Counted from the stretch's first letter, positions 52,491-63,420 are shown. The stretch: DNA of 64,000 nt from Streptomyces davaonensis JCM 4913 (GCF_000349325.1 NC_020504.1:1456806-1520805), one strand, 5' to 3'. Notes: generated from the letters alone by a model not told the origin. Numbers and translations: made by a program.

Positions 52491-53252
52491 ATGACGGACA
52501 CGGCCGACCTGAACACGGTGCTGGGCAAGGCCGTCACGATCCTGCGCGCCTTCCGGCCCGATGACCACGTCGTGACCCTCGCCGACCTGGTCCAACGCAC
52601 CGGTCTGCACAAGGCGACGGTGCACCGGCTCTCCGGCGAACTGGTCGCCAACCGGCTGCTGGAGCGCGCCGAGGGCGGCTACCGGCTCAGCGGCGGCCTC
52701 TTCGAACTCGGCATGCTCGCCTCACTGGAGCGCAGCCTGCTGGAGGTGGCGATGCCGTTCCTCCAGGACCTTTACGAGCGCACCCACGAAACCGTCCACC
52801 TGGGCCTGCGCGAGGGCCATGACGTCGTGTACGTCGCCAAGATCGGCGGACACCGGCAGGCCAGGGTGCCTTCGCGCACCGGCGGGCGGATGCCCCTGCA
52901 CTGCACGGCGATCGGCAAGGCGCTGCTCGCCCACGCCGACGCGGACCTGCGGCGCGCGGTGCTCACCGGGCCGCTGGAGCGCCGTACCCCGCACACCGTG
53001 GTGGCGCCGGGCATGCTGCGCCGCCAGTTGCAGCGGGTGACGGAAACAGGGGTCGCGTTCGAGCGGGAGGAGTCGGCGGTGGGCCTGGTGTGCGTGGCCG
53101 CGCCCGTGCTCGGCCGCCAGGACGAACCCCTCGCCGCGATCAGCGTGGCCGGGCCGACCAGCAGGTTCCGGCCGGAGGCCCAGGCGACGGCGGTACGCGC
53201 GGCGGCGGCAGCGCTGGGGAGCACGCTGATCCGGCGCGACTTCCTGCGCTGA
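52491..53252 (+). CDS. IclR-family regulator of the mhp pathway
   Basis: 253 residues from ATG 52491; the frame is open 20 codons upstream but that includes the divergent promoter. There is no ribosome binding site, while TACGCT at 52478-52483 would start a leaderless transcript at the ATG. Winged helix-turn-helix at ~20-75 (LADLVQRTGLHKATVHRLSG), then the IclR effector domain (HLGLREGHDVVYVAKIGGH; PLHCTAIGKALLA). E. coli MhpR is also an IclR-type activator of this pathway, which supports the assignment. Divergent from mhpD. Confidence 0.9.
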   Translation: MTDTADLNTVLGKAVTILRAFRPDDHVVTLADLVQRTGLHKATVHRLSGELVANRLLERAEGGYRLSGGLFELGMLASLERSLLEVAMPFLQDLYERTHETVHLGLREGHDVVYVAKIGGHRQARVPSRTGGRMPLHCTAIGKALLAHADADLRRAVLTGPLERRTPHTVVAPGMLRRQLQRVTETGVAFEREESAVGLVCVAAPVLGRQDEPLAAISVAGPTSRFRPEAQATAVRAAAAALGSTLIRRDFLR

Positions 53253-53284
53253 GCGGTCGTAGCCGGTCGTGGAAAAGGCGAGAC

Positions 53285-53312
53285 GGGGCCGGGGAGCACC
53301 ACTCCCGGCCCC
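53285..53312. terminator. Bidirectional terminator between IclR and sdhB genes
   Basis: Arms GGGGCCGGG (53285-53293) and CCCGGCCCC (53304-53312) with further partial pairing, between two convergent genes. Shares 19 bases (53284-53302) with the terminator at 45398-45416. Confidence 0.7.
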
Positions 53313-53347
53313 GCCCGTCCGCACCAATACGGCGAACGTCTGTGTGC

Positions 53348-54093
53348 CTACCGCTTCGCGGACTTACGGGTCGCCCGCAGCCACTCCTTGTTCATGCTCG
53401 TGATGGAGACCAGCGGGATGCCCTTCGGGCACGCGGTCGCGCACTCGCCCGTCAGCGTGCAGCCGCCGAAGCCCTCGTCGTCCATCTGCGCCACCATGTC
53501 CAGCACCCGGCTCTCCCGCTCGGGAGCGCCCTGCGGCAGCACGTTGAGGTGGTTGACCTTGGCGGAGGTGAACAGCATCGCCGCGCCGTTCGGGCAGGCG
53601 GCGACGCACGCGCCGCAGCCGATGCACTCGGCGTGCTCGAAGGCGAAGTCGGCGTCCGGCTTGGGCACCGGCGTCGCGTGCGCCTCCGGGGCGGCCCCGG
53701 TGGGCGCGGTGATGTAACCGCCGGCCTGGATGATCCGGTCGAACGCCGACCGGTCCACCACCAGGTCCTTGATCACCGGGAAGGCGGAAGCCCGCCACGG
53801 CTCGATGTCGATCGTGTCGCCGTCCTTGAAGGACCGCATGTGCAGCTGACACGTCGTCGTGCGCTCGGGGCCGTGCGCATCGCCGTTGATGACCAGGGAG
53901 CACGCGCCGCAGATGCCCTCACGGCAGTCGTGGTCGAAGGCCACCGGGTCCTCGCCCTTGAGGATGAGCTCCTCGTTGAGCGTGTCGAGCATCTCCAGGA
54001 ACGACATGTCGGAGGAGATGCCGTCCACGTCGTACGTGGACATGGCGCCGTCGGCGTCGGCGTTCTTCTGCCGCCAGACGCGCAGGGTGAGCT

Positions 54094-54097
<4 letters not shown>
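53348..54097 (-). CDS. sdhB: Succinate dehydrogenase/fumarate reductase iron-sulfur subunit
   Basis: 249 residues from ATG 54097 (ATGA overlap with sdhA). Cysteine clusters for three iron-sulfur centres: [15 protein letters not shown] with a following TTCQLHM ([2Fe-2S]), [15 protein letters not shown], and [13 protein letters not shown]. Electrons pass from the flavoprotein through these clusters to the membrane subunit. Last gene of the operon. Confidence 0.95.
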
Positions 54098-56040
<1,943 letters not shown>

Positions 56041-56041
56041 C

Positions 56042-56749
56042 TCAGCTCACCACTCCGGTCATGACGCCCACGGGCACGGCGAGGAAGCCGCAGGTGAGCA
56101 CAAGCGCGAGAACGTTGGCGACGGTCTTCAGGGCGCGGTCGCGGCTGCGGCTGCCGGCGCCCAGGGTCTGGGCGGCGCTCCAGAAGCCGTGCCGGATGTG
56201 CATGCCGACGGCGAGGACCGCGACGATGTAGATGACGTTGCCGTACCAGGTGGAGAAGGTGTCCACGACGTTCTGGTACGGGCGCCCCTCCTCGAAGCCG
56301 CCCGAGTGCACGGTGCCGGTCGTCAGGTCGAGGAGGTGCCAGACGATGAACAGGGCGAGGATGATCCCGCCCCAGCGCATGGTGCGGGTGGCGTAGCTCG
56401 CCCGCGGCTTCTTGTGCACGTACTTGCTGGGCCGCGCCTTGATGTCGCGGCGGCTGAGCTGGTAGGCGGAGACGCCGTGCGCGATCACCGCGACCACGAG
56501 CACGATCCGGACCAGCCAGAGCGTCCACTCGTAGTGCATGAAGGGCTCGCCGACCGTGCGCAGCCAGTGGGCGTACTCGTTGAACTCACCGGCCCCGAAG
56601 AAGATCTTCAGGTTTCCCATCATGTGGACGACCAGATACGACAGCATGATCAGCCCGCTGACCGCCATGACGGTCTTCTTGCCGACGGAGCTGTCCCACA
56701 CCGTGCGTGCCATGGACGGTCGTCGGTCCGTCCGCGTTGCCAGAGCCAT
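56042..56749 (-). CDS. sdhC: Succinate dehydrogenase cytochrome b subunit
   Basis: 235 residues from ATG 56749 (ATG 56713 is an alternative). Five hydrophobic segments and conserved histidines ([42 protein letters not shown]) fit the di-haem b-type anchor (SdhC, TIGR02046-like) that passes electrons to menaquinone. First gene of sdhCAB. The promoter region is shared with the divergent LysR gene and contains a T-N11-A palindrome at 56810-56824. Confidence 0.92.
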   Translation of the reverse strand: MALATRTDRRPSMARTVWDSSVGKKTVMAVSGLIMLSYLVVHMMGNLKIFFGAGEFNEYAHWLRTVGEPFMHYEWTLWLVRIVLVVAVIAHGVSAYQLSRRDIKARPSKYVHKKPRASYATRTMRWGGIILALFIVWHLLDLTTGTVHSGGFEEGRPYQNVVDTFSTWYGNVIYIVAVLAVGMHIRHGFWSAAQTLGAGSRSRDRALKTVANVLALVLTCGFLAVPVGVMTGVVS

Positions 56750-56809
56750 GTCACTAGAAGTTAGGGGGCGACTGCCCGATCGGTCCAAGACATCCTCCGG
56801 CTCGTTTCC

Positions 56810-56824
56810 ATAGCCAACGGCTAT
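56810..56824. promoter_or_regulatory. LysR-type binding box
   Basis: ATAGCC-AAC-GGCTAT, a 15-bp palindrome containing the T-N11-A signature (T56811, A56823), between the divergent sdhC and LysR genes and 11 bases before the LysR ATG. Position fits autoregulation and control of sdhCAB. Confidence 0.65.
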
Positions 56825-56834
56825 CGTGAGGGCC

Positions 56835-57719
56835 ATGCAGTTCCAGCAGCTCCAGTACTTCGTGGCGGTCGCCGAGACCCGCCACTTCACCCGGGCCGCC
56901 GACCTGGTCCACGTGGCGCAGCCGTCGCTGTCCCAGCAGATCAAGGCCCTGGAGCGGGAGCTCGGCGCCGACCTGTTCCTGCGGGCCCGCGGCAACATCA
57001 CGCTCACCGACGCCGGCGAGGCGCTGCTTCCGCTGGCCCGGCGCATCCTGGCCGACGCGGATACAGCCCGGCTCGAAGTCCAGGAGCTGGTCCAGTTGCG
57101 CAGCGGTCGGGTCCGGCTGGGGGCGACCCCGAGCCTGTGCACGGGCCTGCTGCCGGACGTCCTGCGCGCCTTCCACGACCGCTACCCCGGCATCCGCCTC
57201 ATGATCGAGGAGGGCGGCTCCCACGACCTGGTACGCCATCTGGCGCGCGGCGCGCTGGATCTGGCCCTGGTCGTGCTGCCCCTGCCGACCCCGTCCCCGG
57301 CGCTGGCCACGGTGGAACTGCTGCGCGAGGACCTGGTGGTGGTCTCCTCCCCCGACGCCGCCAAACCGGGCCATGGCAAGCGGACGGTACGCATCGCCGA
57401 TCTGGAGGGCGAGCGCCTGGTGATGTTCCGGCACGGCTACGACCTGCGCGAACTCACCGTCGCCGCCTGCCGCGCGGAGGGCTTCGAACCGGACTTCGCC
57501 GTCGAGGGCGGCGAGATGGACGCGGTGCTGGGCTTCGTCCGGGCAGGTCTGGGCATGGCCGTGGTCCCACGCATGGTGGCGGCCCGGGCAGGCCGGGGCC
57601 TACGGGTCACCCCACTGGCCCGCCCCGGCCTGCACCGCACGATCGCACTGGCCCACCGCAGTGACGTGGCACCACCGCGCGCCGCACGAGAGCTTCAGCG
57701 CATGCTGCTGGAGCACTAG
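56835..57719 (+). CDS. LysR-family regulator, probably of sdhCAB
   Basis: 294 residues from ATG 56835 (an in-frame GTG is three codons earlier). N-terminal helix-turn-helix HFTRAADLVHVAQPSLSQQIKALERELG, followed by the co-inducer-binding domain (VRLGATPSLCTGLLPDVLRAF; MDAVLGFVRAGLGMAVVPRMV). Divergent from sdhCAB, which it probably controls. The stop codon TAG (57717-57719) is part of the CTAG duplicated by the adjacent IS element, so the gene is intact despite the insertion. Confidence 0.92.
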   Translation: MQFQQLQYFVAVAETRHFTRAADLVHVAQPSLSQQIKALERELGADLFLRARGNITLTDAGEALLPLARRILADADTARLEVQELVQLRSGRVRLGATPSLCTGLLPDVLRAFHDRYPGIRLMIEEGGSHDLVRHLARGALDLALVVLPLPTPSPALATVELLREDLVVVSSPDAAKPGHGKRTVRIADLEGERLVMFRHGYDLRELTVAACRAEGFEPDFAVEGGEMDAVLGFVRAGLGMAVVPRMVAARAGRGLRVTPLARPGLHRTIALAHRSDVAPPRAARELQRMLLEH

Positions 57720-59161
57720 TAGGGCTTGGTCAGGTCGGTTGTGGTGTTGCGTGTCCTGCTGGGCCGGTGTGGCGTTGAGAGTGTGTGACTCCGGACGAGA
57801 TTGCGTTGGTGCGTGGTGAGTTGGAGACGTTCGCGGCGGAGGTGTTCGAGCCGTTTGCGCGCAGGGATCAGCGACGGTGGGGGCAGGTCTATCTGCGGGG
57901 GCTGCTGACCGACGGGCAGCGTAAATCGGTCGAGCCGATGGCCGCCCGCCTGGGTGAGGACGGGAACCGGCAGGCACTGGCCAACTTCATCACCACCAGT
58001 CCCTGGGACCCGGCACACATCCGGGCCCAGCTCGCCTGGCGGATGGAGGAGAGGATCGGGCCCGACGCCTTCGTCTTCGACGACACAGGGTTCCTCAAGG
58101 ACGGGACTGCCTCGGCGTGTGTGTCGCGGCAGTACACCGGCACGGCCGGCAAGGTCACCAATTGCCAGGTCGGCGTCTCCCTCCACCTCGCGTCCGACCA
58201 CGCCTCGGCGGCGGTCAACTGGCGGTTGTTCCTGCCCCAGAGCTGGGATCCCGCCTCGCCGAAGGCCGATGCGGACAAGGTCGCCCGCCGCACAGCCTGC
58301 GGTATCCCGGACGATGTCGGGCATGTGGAGAAGTGGCAGCTGGCCCTGGATATGCTCGACGAGACCCGCTCCTGGGGCATCGAGGTGCCGCTGGCCGTCG
58401 CGGACGCCGGATACGGTGACGCCGCCGCGTTCCGGAACGGACTGCAGGAACGCGGCCTGAACTACGTGGTGGGGATCTCCACCACGCTGTCTGCCCAGCC
58501 CGCCGACGCGGTGCCGGTGGCCGAACCGCACTCCGGGTCCGGACGCCCGCCGGTGGCGAAGTATCCCGACAAGCCGCGGCCGGTGAAGGAGCTGGTCATC
58601 GCGGCGGGCCGGAAGGCGGCCCGGCCGGTGCAGTGGCGGGAGGGCTCCCGGCCCGGCACCGGCCGCTCCGGCCGCAAGCGGATGTACTCCCGCTTCGTGG
58701 CGCTGCGGATCCGGCCCGCCGGACGCGAGGTCCGCCAGCACGTCGACGGCCCGGAACTGCCTGTGTGCTGGCTGCTGGCCGAATGGCCGGCCGGCGAGAG
58801 CGAGCCGGTGCAGTACTGGCTGTCCGACCTGCCCTCCGGCATGCCCCTGACCACACTGGTCCGCCTCGCCAAACTCCGCTGGCGCATCGAGCACGACTAC
58901 CGGGAGATGAAACAGGCCCTGGGACTCGCCCACTTCGAGGGCCGGACCTGGAACGGATGGCACCACCACGTCACCCTCGTCTCCGTCGCGCACGCCTTCT
59001 GCACGCTGCAACGACTGGCCCGGACCCCAAAAGAAGCAGCGCCGGCCTGAGCCTCTACCAAGTCGTCCGCGAGCTACAGACACTCCTCGCCCTTTGGGCC
59101 GGCGCCTGCCCCACCTGCCACCGGGACATACCCACACCCATACGAACCTGACCAAGCCCTA
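57720..59161 (+). mobile_element. IS701-family insertion sequence (1442 bp)
   Basis: Perfect 16-bp terminal inverted repeats: TAGGGCTTGGTCAGGT at 57720-57735 and its complement at 59146-59161. The element is flanked by direct CTAG copies (57716-57719 and 59162-59165), the 4-bp target duplication characteristic of IS701-type elements. It carries one transposase gene, disturbed or programmed at its 3' end. The intact repeats and target duplication indicate recent arrival. Confidence 0.92.
57785..59151 (+). CDS. IS701-family DDE transposase (frame change near the 3' end)
   Basis: The 0 frame runs from GTG 57785 to TGA 59048-59050 (421 residues). DDE residues: FVFDDTGFLKDG, VADAGYGD and RIEHDYREMKQ. 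The last part typical of this family (GLSLYQVVRELQTLLALW, then CPTCHRDIP) is found in the -1 frame, ending at TGA 59149-59151 inside the right terminal repeat. At 59026-59032 the 0 frame reads C CCA AAA, which fits an X XXY YYZ slippery site; slippage there would give a 455-residue product. Either the family C-terminus is made by programmed frameshifting or a one-base change has truncated the protein. The catalytic core is intact either way. Confidence 0.85.
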
Positions 59162-59199
59162 CTAGAGCCTGCCCAGAACTCTCGTACGACCGTGGCGGC

Positions 59200-61335
59200 T
59201 CAGCCCGTCGCGTCCACCAGCGCCAGCTCGTGCAGGCGCTCCGGTGGGCCGGGGCGGGCGTAGTACCAGCCCTGGGCCGTGTCGCAGCCGAGTATGCGGA
59301 GTTGCTCGGCCTGGGCTCCGGTTTCGACGCCCTCGACCGTGACCGCGAGGTTCAGGCTGTGGGCGAGGGAAACGATCCCCTCGACGATCTTGAGGTCGAC
59401 GGGGTCCGCCGGGAACTGCTGCATGCTCTGGGTGAAGGATCGGTCCAGCTTGAGGACGCTCACCGGCAGGCGGCGCAGGTTGGCGAGGTTGGAGTAGCCG
59501 GTGCCGAAGTCGTCCAGCGCGATGTCGACGCCCATCTCGGCCAGCCGGCGCAGCGGCTTGAGGAGGTCGTCGTCGGCGCCGATCAGCGCCGACTCGGTCA
59601 CTTCGAGGCAGAGCGCGTCGGGGTCCACGCCCGCGCCCTCCAGGATCTCGACCGTGTCCTGCACCAGCCCGGGGTGGGTGAGCTGGCACGGCGAGAGGTT
59701 GACGTTGATGCGCAGCGGGCCCGCCTCCGCGTGCCGGTCGCGCCAGTCCCGGGCCTGGCGCACCGACTGCTCCAGCACCCAGCGGCCGAGCGGAACGATC
59801 AGGCCCGTGTGCTCGGCGAGCGGGATGAACCGGTCCGGGCCGAGGACGCCGTGCTGCGGGTGCAGCCAGCGCACCAGCGCCTCGGCGCCGCGCACGCTGC
59901 CGTCGCCGAGGTGGACCAGCGGCTGGTACTCGATGAAGAACTCGCCCCGGTCCAGGGCGGTCGGCAGCGCCGTGGTCAGCCCGTGCCGGGTGATCGCGCG
60001 GGCGTCGGCCTCCGGGTCGGCCAGCTCGAAGCGGTTGCCGCCCGCCGACTTGGCCCGGTACATCGTGATGTCGGCGCTGCGCAGCACCTCCGCCGGGCTG
60101 CGCTCCCCCGCCGGACCCTCCACGATGCCGATGCTGCCGCGCACGGTCAGCGCCCGGCCGTCGACGGTGATCGGGGCGACCAGCGCGTTCATGATCCGGG
60201 CGGCCAGCTCGTCGACCTCCCGCTCGGTGTCGGGTCCGGTGGTCAGCGCGACGAACTCGTCGCCGCCGAGCCGGGCGACCATCTCGCCGGGCGCGGTCGC
60301 GCAGGCCTGAAGCCGGTCGGCGACCTCCACCAGCAGCCGGTCACCGGCGGCGTGTCCGAGGCTGTCGTTGATGGTCTTGAAGCCGTCCAGGTCGAGGTAG
60401 CACAGCCCGAACCGCTGGCCCTCCCCCGCGCCCAGCGCCTTCTCCAGGCGCTCGAAGAACAGCGTGCGGTTGGGCAGCCCGGTGAGCGCGTCATGCGTGG
60501 CCTCGTAGCGCAGCCGCAGGTTGAGCAGCCGCCGCTCGGTGGTGTCCTCCATGAGGGCCAGCTGGTACTCGGGGTTGCCGTCGGGGTCACGCAGCAGGGA
60601 GACGGTGAGGTTGGTCCACAGGACCGTTCCGTCGGGGCGGTAGAACGCCTTCTCCACGTGGTAGTGCTCGCGCTCGCCGCGCACCAGCTCCTCGTAGAGC
60701 TTCCAGACCTGCGGCGCGTCCTCGGGGTGCGTCCACTCCATGACGTTGCGGCCGCGCACCAGTTGCTCCGCGCCGCCGAACATGCGCACCAGGGCGCCGT
60801 TCACTTGCAGTATGTTGCCCGCGAGGTCCGCGATGCCGATTCCTATGGCGGCGCCCTCGAACACCGCGCGGAAGCGGGCCTCGCTGGCGTGCAGCGCCTG
60901 CGCCACCACGCCCTGCGCGGTGAGGGCGGCCGCGGAGATCGCCTCCTGCTCGGCCAGCGTCCGCTCGCGCAGCGCCTGGGCGAACCCGGCGGCCATGGCG
61001 TGCTGGAGCCGGCCGCTGCGGGCCCGCAGATCCTCCTGGGCGCTGTCGTCGCCGCAGTACAGGACGAGATAGGCGTCCACGCAGTCCAGGCTGCGGCTGA
61101 GCGCCTCCGGGTCGGTGCAGTGCGCGTCCACCAGGGCGGCGCCCACCGCCCTGGCCTCGTCCGCGTCGAACGCCCTGGCCAGCAGGGCGTGGCTCAACCG
61201 GCGGGCGAGCGGCAGCAGTTGTTCCTCGAACTCCGGCCGGGTCGACGACGTGGAGGTCACCGGGAACACGGCCCGGCTCCAGATCGTCGCGAACCGGCGC
61301 AGTCTGTCCTCCGGCCCGTCCGGCTCCGCGCTCAC
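59200..61335 (-). CDS. rmdA: PAS-GGDEF-EAL cyclic-di-GMP protein, RmdA-like
   Basis: 711 residues from GTG 61335, which overlaps the stop of the methyltransferase gene (GTGA); longer starts fall inside that gene. Order of domains: helical N-terminus (~1-145), PAS (~150-270, ARFRAVFEGAAIGIGIADLA), GGDEF (~285-440, with RLGGDEFVAL) and EAL (~455-705, with AEALVRWLHP, DDFGTGYSNL and VEGVET). Both catalytic signatures look intact, so it could make and degrade c-di-GMP. Architecture and neighbourhood match S. coelicolor RmdA (SCO0928, as I recall), which affects sporulation. No membrane segment. Confidence 0.88.
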   Translation of the reverse strand: MSAEPDGPEDRLRRFATIWSRAVFPVTSTSSTRPEFEEQLLPLARRLSHALLARAFDADEARAVGAALVDAHCTDPEALSRSLDCVDAYLVLYCGDDSAQEDLRARSGRLQHAMAAGFAQALRERTLAEQEAISAAALTAQGVVAQALHASEARFRAVFEGAAIGIGIADLAGNILQVNGALVRMFGGAEQLVRGRNVMEWTHPEDAPQVWKLYEELVRGEREHYHVEKAFYRPDGTVLWTNLTVSLLRDPDGNPEYQLALMEDTTERRLLNLRLRYEATHDALTGLPNRTLFFERLEKALGAGEGQRFGLCYLDLDGFKTINDSLGHAAGDRLLVEVADRLQACATAPGEMVARLGGDEFVALTTGPDTEREVDELAARIMNALVAPITVDGRALTVRGSIGIVEGPAGERSPAEVLRSADITMYRAKSAGGNRFELADPEADARAITRHGLTTALPTALDRGEFFIEYQPLVHLGDGSVRGAEALVRWLHPQHGVLGPDRFIPLAEHTGLIVPLGRWVLEQSVRQARDWRDRHAEAGPLRINVNLSPCQLTHPGLVQDTVEILEGAGVDPDALCLEVTESALIGADDDLLKPLRRLAEMGVDIALDDFGTGYSNLANLRRLPVSVLKLDRSFTQSMQQFPADPVDLKIVEGIVSLAHSLNLAVTVEGVETGAQAEQLRILGCDTAQGWYYARPGPPERLHELALVDATG

Positions 61336-62144
61336 GCCGTACGCCCCACGCCCGCGAACCCGGAGAAGGCCCATGGATCCTCCTCCTCCGGTGCGGTGTC
61401 CGGCCGCCACCGCGGCATCGACACCAGTCCGGGTTCCACCATGTCGTACCCCTCGAAGAACCGCGCGATCTCGTCGCGCGAGCGCATGATCAGCGGGTTG
61501 CGAATGTCCTTGTATACGCCCACCGTGCCCTCGGCCCGCTCCGCGGGAAGCGGGATTCCCTCGTACGAGGCATGGGTGAGGATGAGCAGGCTGCCGGGCG
61601 CGAGCGCGTCGCGCAGTTCGGCCACCGCCCCGTACGGGTCGTCCGCGTCTTCCACGAAGTGCAGTATGGCAACGAGCAGCAGCGCCACCGGACGGTTCAG
61701 GTCGAGAAGCCGCTCGACCTGGGGGCTCGCCAGGATCTCGTGCGGCTTGCGCAGATCGGCCGCGACGACGCCGGTGCGCTCGTCGCCGTCCAGCACCGCC
61801 TCGCTGTGCGCGACGGCGACCGGGTCGTGGTCGACGTAGACCACCCGCGCCTCGGGGCTGGCGGACTGCGCCACCTCATGGACGTTGCCGAAGGTGGGGA
61901 TGCCCGAGCCGATGTCGAGGAACTGGGTGATCCCCTCGGCGGCGGCGTAGCGTACGGCGCGGCGCATGAACGCCCGGTTCGCCTGCATCACCTTGGGCAG
62001 TCCCGGCAGGAACTCCATGGCCCTGCGGGCGGCTTCCCGGTCGACCTCGAAGTTGTGCGAACCGCCCAGGTAGTAGTCGTAGATTCGCGAGACGCTCGGC
62101 ACCGAGATGTCGATGCTCCGTGGGGCCCAGGCGGGACGCTCCAT
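61332..62144 (-). CDS. SAM-dependent methyltransferase, DUF574 family
   Basis: 270 residues from ATG 62144 with GGAGAGG just upstream. Actinobacterial DUF574 signatures: PSVSRIYDYYLGGSHNFEVD at the N-terminus, FLDIGSGIPTFGNVHEVA (motif I), VVYVDHDPVAVAHSEAVL and LLVAILHFVEDADDPYG. These proteins are very numerous in Streptomyces and their substrates are unknown. Directly upstream of, and overlapping, the c-di-GMP gene, so the two form an operon. Confidence 0.92.
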   Translation of the reverse strand: MERPAWAPRSIDISVPSVSRIYDYYLGGSHNFEVDREAARRAMEFLPGLPKVMQANRAFMRRAVRYAAAEGITQFLDIGSGIPTFGNVHEVAQSASPEARVVYVDHDPVAVAHSEAVLDGDERTGVVAADLRKPHEILASPQVERLLDLNRPVALLLVAILHFVEDADDPYGAVAELRDALAPGSLLILTHASYEGIPLPAERAEGTVGVYKDIRNPLIMRSRDEIARFFEGYDMVEPGLVSMPRWRPDTAPEEEDPWAFSGFAGVGRTA

Positions 62145-62363
62145 CTACCTCTCCAAGGCTCAGGCGATCCAGTGTTCGAGCTGAGGCTACTGATCGCCCG
62201 CCAAAGGGGCGAGCCGAAACGGAAATTGACCATCCGTTCCCGGTCACTGCCTGCGGCACGTGCCGAATTCGCGGGACGGGATTCCGTAACGAAATGCGTC
62301 CGAAGCATTCCACAGAGTTCTGAATCATGCGCAACGGGACGAAGGCCGACCCGGCCCAACACA

Positions 62364-62406
62364 CAGGTCCACCCCCTCCGTTGCGGTGCCGGAGGGGGTG
62401 GACCTG
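62364..62406 (-). terminator. Strong terminator after the lipoprotein gene
   Basis: Perfect 16-bp arms CAGGTCCACCCCCTCC (62364-62379) and GGAGGGGGTGGACCTG (62391-62406), 11-base loop, 48 bases beyond the lipoprotein stop. The rest of the 310-base gap 62145-62454 holds the upstream region of the methyltransferase gene and no recognisable gene. Confidence 0.85.
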
Positions 62407-62454
62407 GGTTCAGCGCGCTGACCGTTCGCCCTGCACTCGTCGAGCTCTCGCCTC

Positions 62455-63420
62455 CTACTCCTTCTCAGGCGCGCCGATCGGCTTCCCGTCGGGGGCCACG
62501 GCGTACCAAGTGCCGCCGACGCCCTGACCGTTGGTGTCACCGGGGGCCTTGTCACCGGCGAAGGTGTAGATGGGCCAGCAGTTGACGGTCTGCTGCTTGG
62601 CGCCGTCGGAGCGGGTGAAGCTCATCAGGCCCTTCTTCTGCACGCCCTTGGTGTCGTTGTTCGCCACCGGCTCGACCACCGGCCACTTCTCCAGGCAGGC
62701 ACCGGTGCAGTTGGAGACCGGCTCCGGCCAGGCCTCGTCCTTCATGAACCGGTAGACCGTCATGCCGTTCTTGTCGACGACGATCTCACCGAGCTCGGGG
62801 TCCTTGCGGGTGGACAGGCCGGGCAGGTCGGAAGCCGCCTTGGCCTTCTTGCCGTCGGGGGCCAGCGCGTACCAAGTCCCGCCCACACCTTGGCCCTTGG
62901 TGTCACCGGCGTTGACATCCTTGGCAAAGCGGTAGGCGGGCCAGCCGCCGATGGTCAGCTGCTTGGTGCCGTCGGCCCGGGTGACCTCCCCGAGCTGCGA
63001 CTCGTCCACCCCGGCGCCGGCGCTGGCGTCGTCCGCGGGAACCGGCGGCCAGGCCGTGGCACAGTCGCCGTCACAGTTGGTCTTCGGCGGTTCCGCGGTG
63101 TCCTTGTCGAAGCGGTAGAGGGTGAGCCCGGCGCTGTCGGTCAGCACCTTGCCCAGCTCGGCGTTGGTGGACACGGAAAGCTCGCCGGCCGCGGTCGCCT
63201 GGGTGCCGGTCCCGGCACCCTGCGCACCCGCCCCGGCGGTACCGGAATCGGCGTCGGTACCCAGGCCCGTACCCGCGGATCCGTAACCCCCGGCCGCGGC
63301 CGTCGCACCGACGTTCTGGCTGCTCGCCGGCGGGGTGGTCTCCTGACCGCACGCCGTCGTCAGCGCCAGCACTGCCACGGCGCTCACCACGAGCGAGGCG
63401 CTCCGCCACGAGGTCTTCAT
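62455..63420 (-). CDS. Lipoprotein with repeated PF03640-type domains
   Basis: 321 residues from ATG 63420 with GGGGAG upstream. Lipoprotein signal peptide (SASLVVSAVAVLALTTAC, lipobox LTTAC, Cys24), then a Gly/Ala/Thr-rich linker (~30-80). Next come two copies of a secreted repeat: LTLYRFDKDTAEPPKTNCDG ... GVGGTWYALAPDG and MTVYRFMKDEAWPEPVSNCTG ... GVGGTWYAVAPDG, each with a C-x3-C-type pair before W.P and a Trp-rich core. It is anchored outside the membrane. It resembles S. coelicolor SCO0930 as I recall it. Function unproven; metal or haem binding has been proposed for relatives. Confidence 0.9.
   Translation of the reverse strand: MKTSWRSASLVVSAVAVLALTTACGQETTPPASSQNVGATAAAGGYGSAGTGLGTDADSGTAGAGAQGAGTGTQATAAGELSVSTNAELGKVLTDSAGLTLYRFDKDTAEPPKTNCDGDCATAWPPVPADDASAGAGVDESQLGEVTRADGTKQLTIGGWPAYRFAKDVNAGDTKGQGVGGTWYALAPDGKKAKAASDLPGLSTRKDPELGEIVVDKNGMTVYRFMKDEAWPEPVSNCTGACLEKWPVVEPVANNDTKGVQKKGLMSFTRSDGAKQQTVNCWPIYTFAGDKAPGDTNGQGVGGTWYAVAPDGKPIGAPEKE

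Noticed and set aside
59230..61839. Long plus-strand frame opposite the c-di-GMP gene
   Set aside because: Shadow of the PAS-GGDEF-EAL gene; no recognisable domain, Val/Gln/Gly-rich composition.
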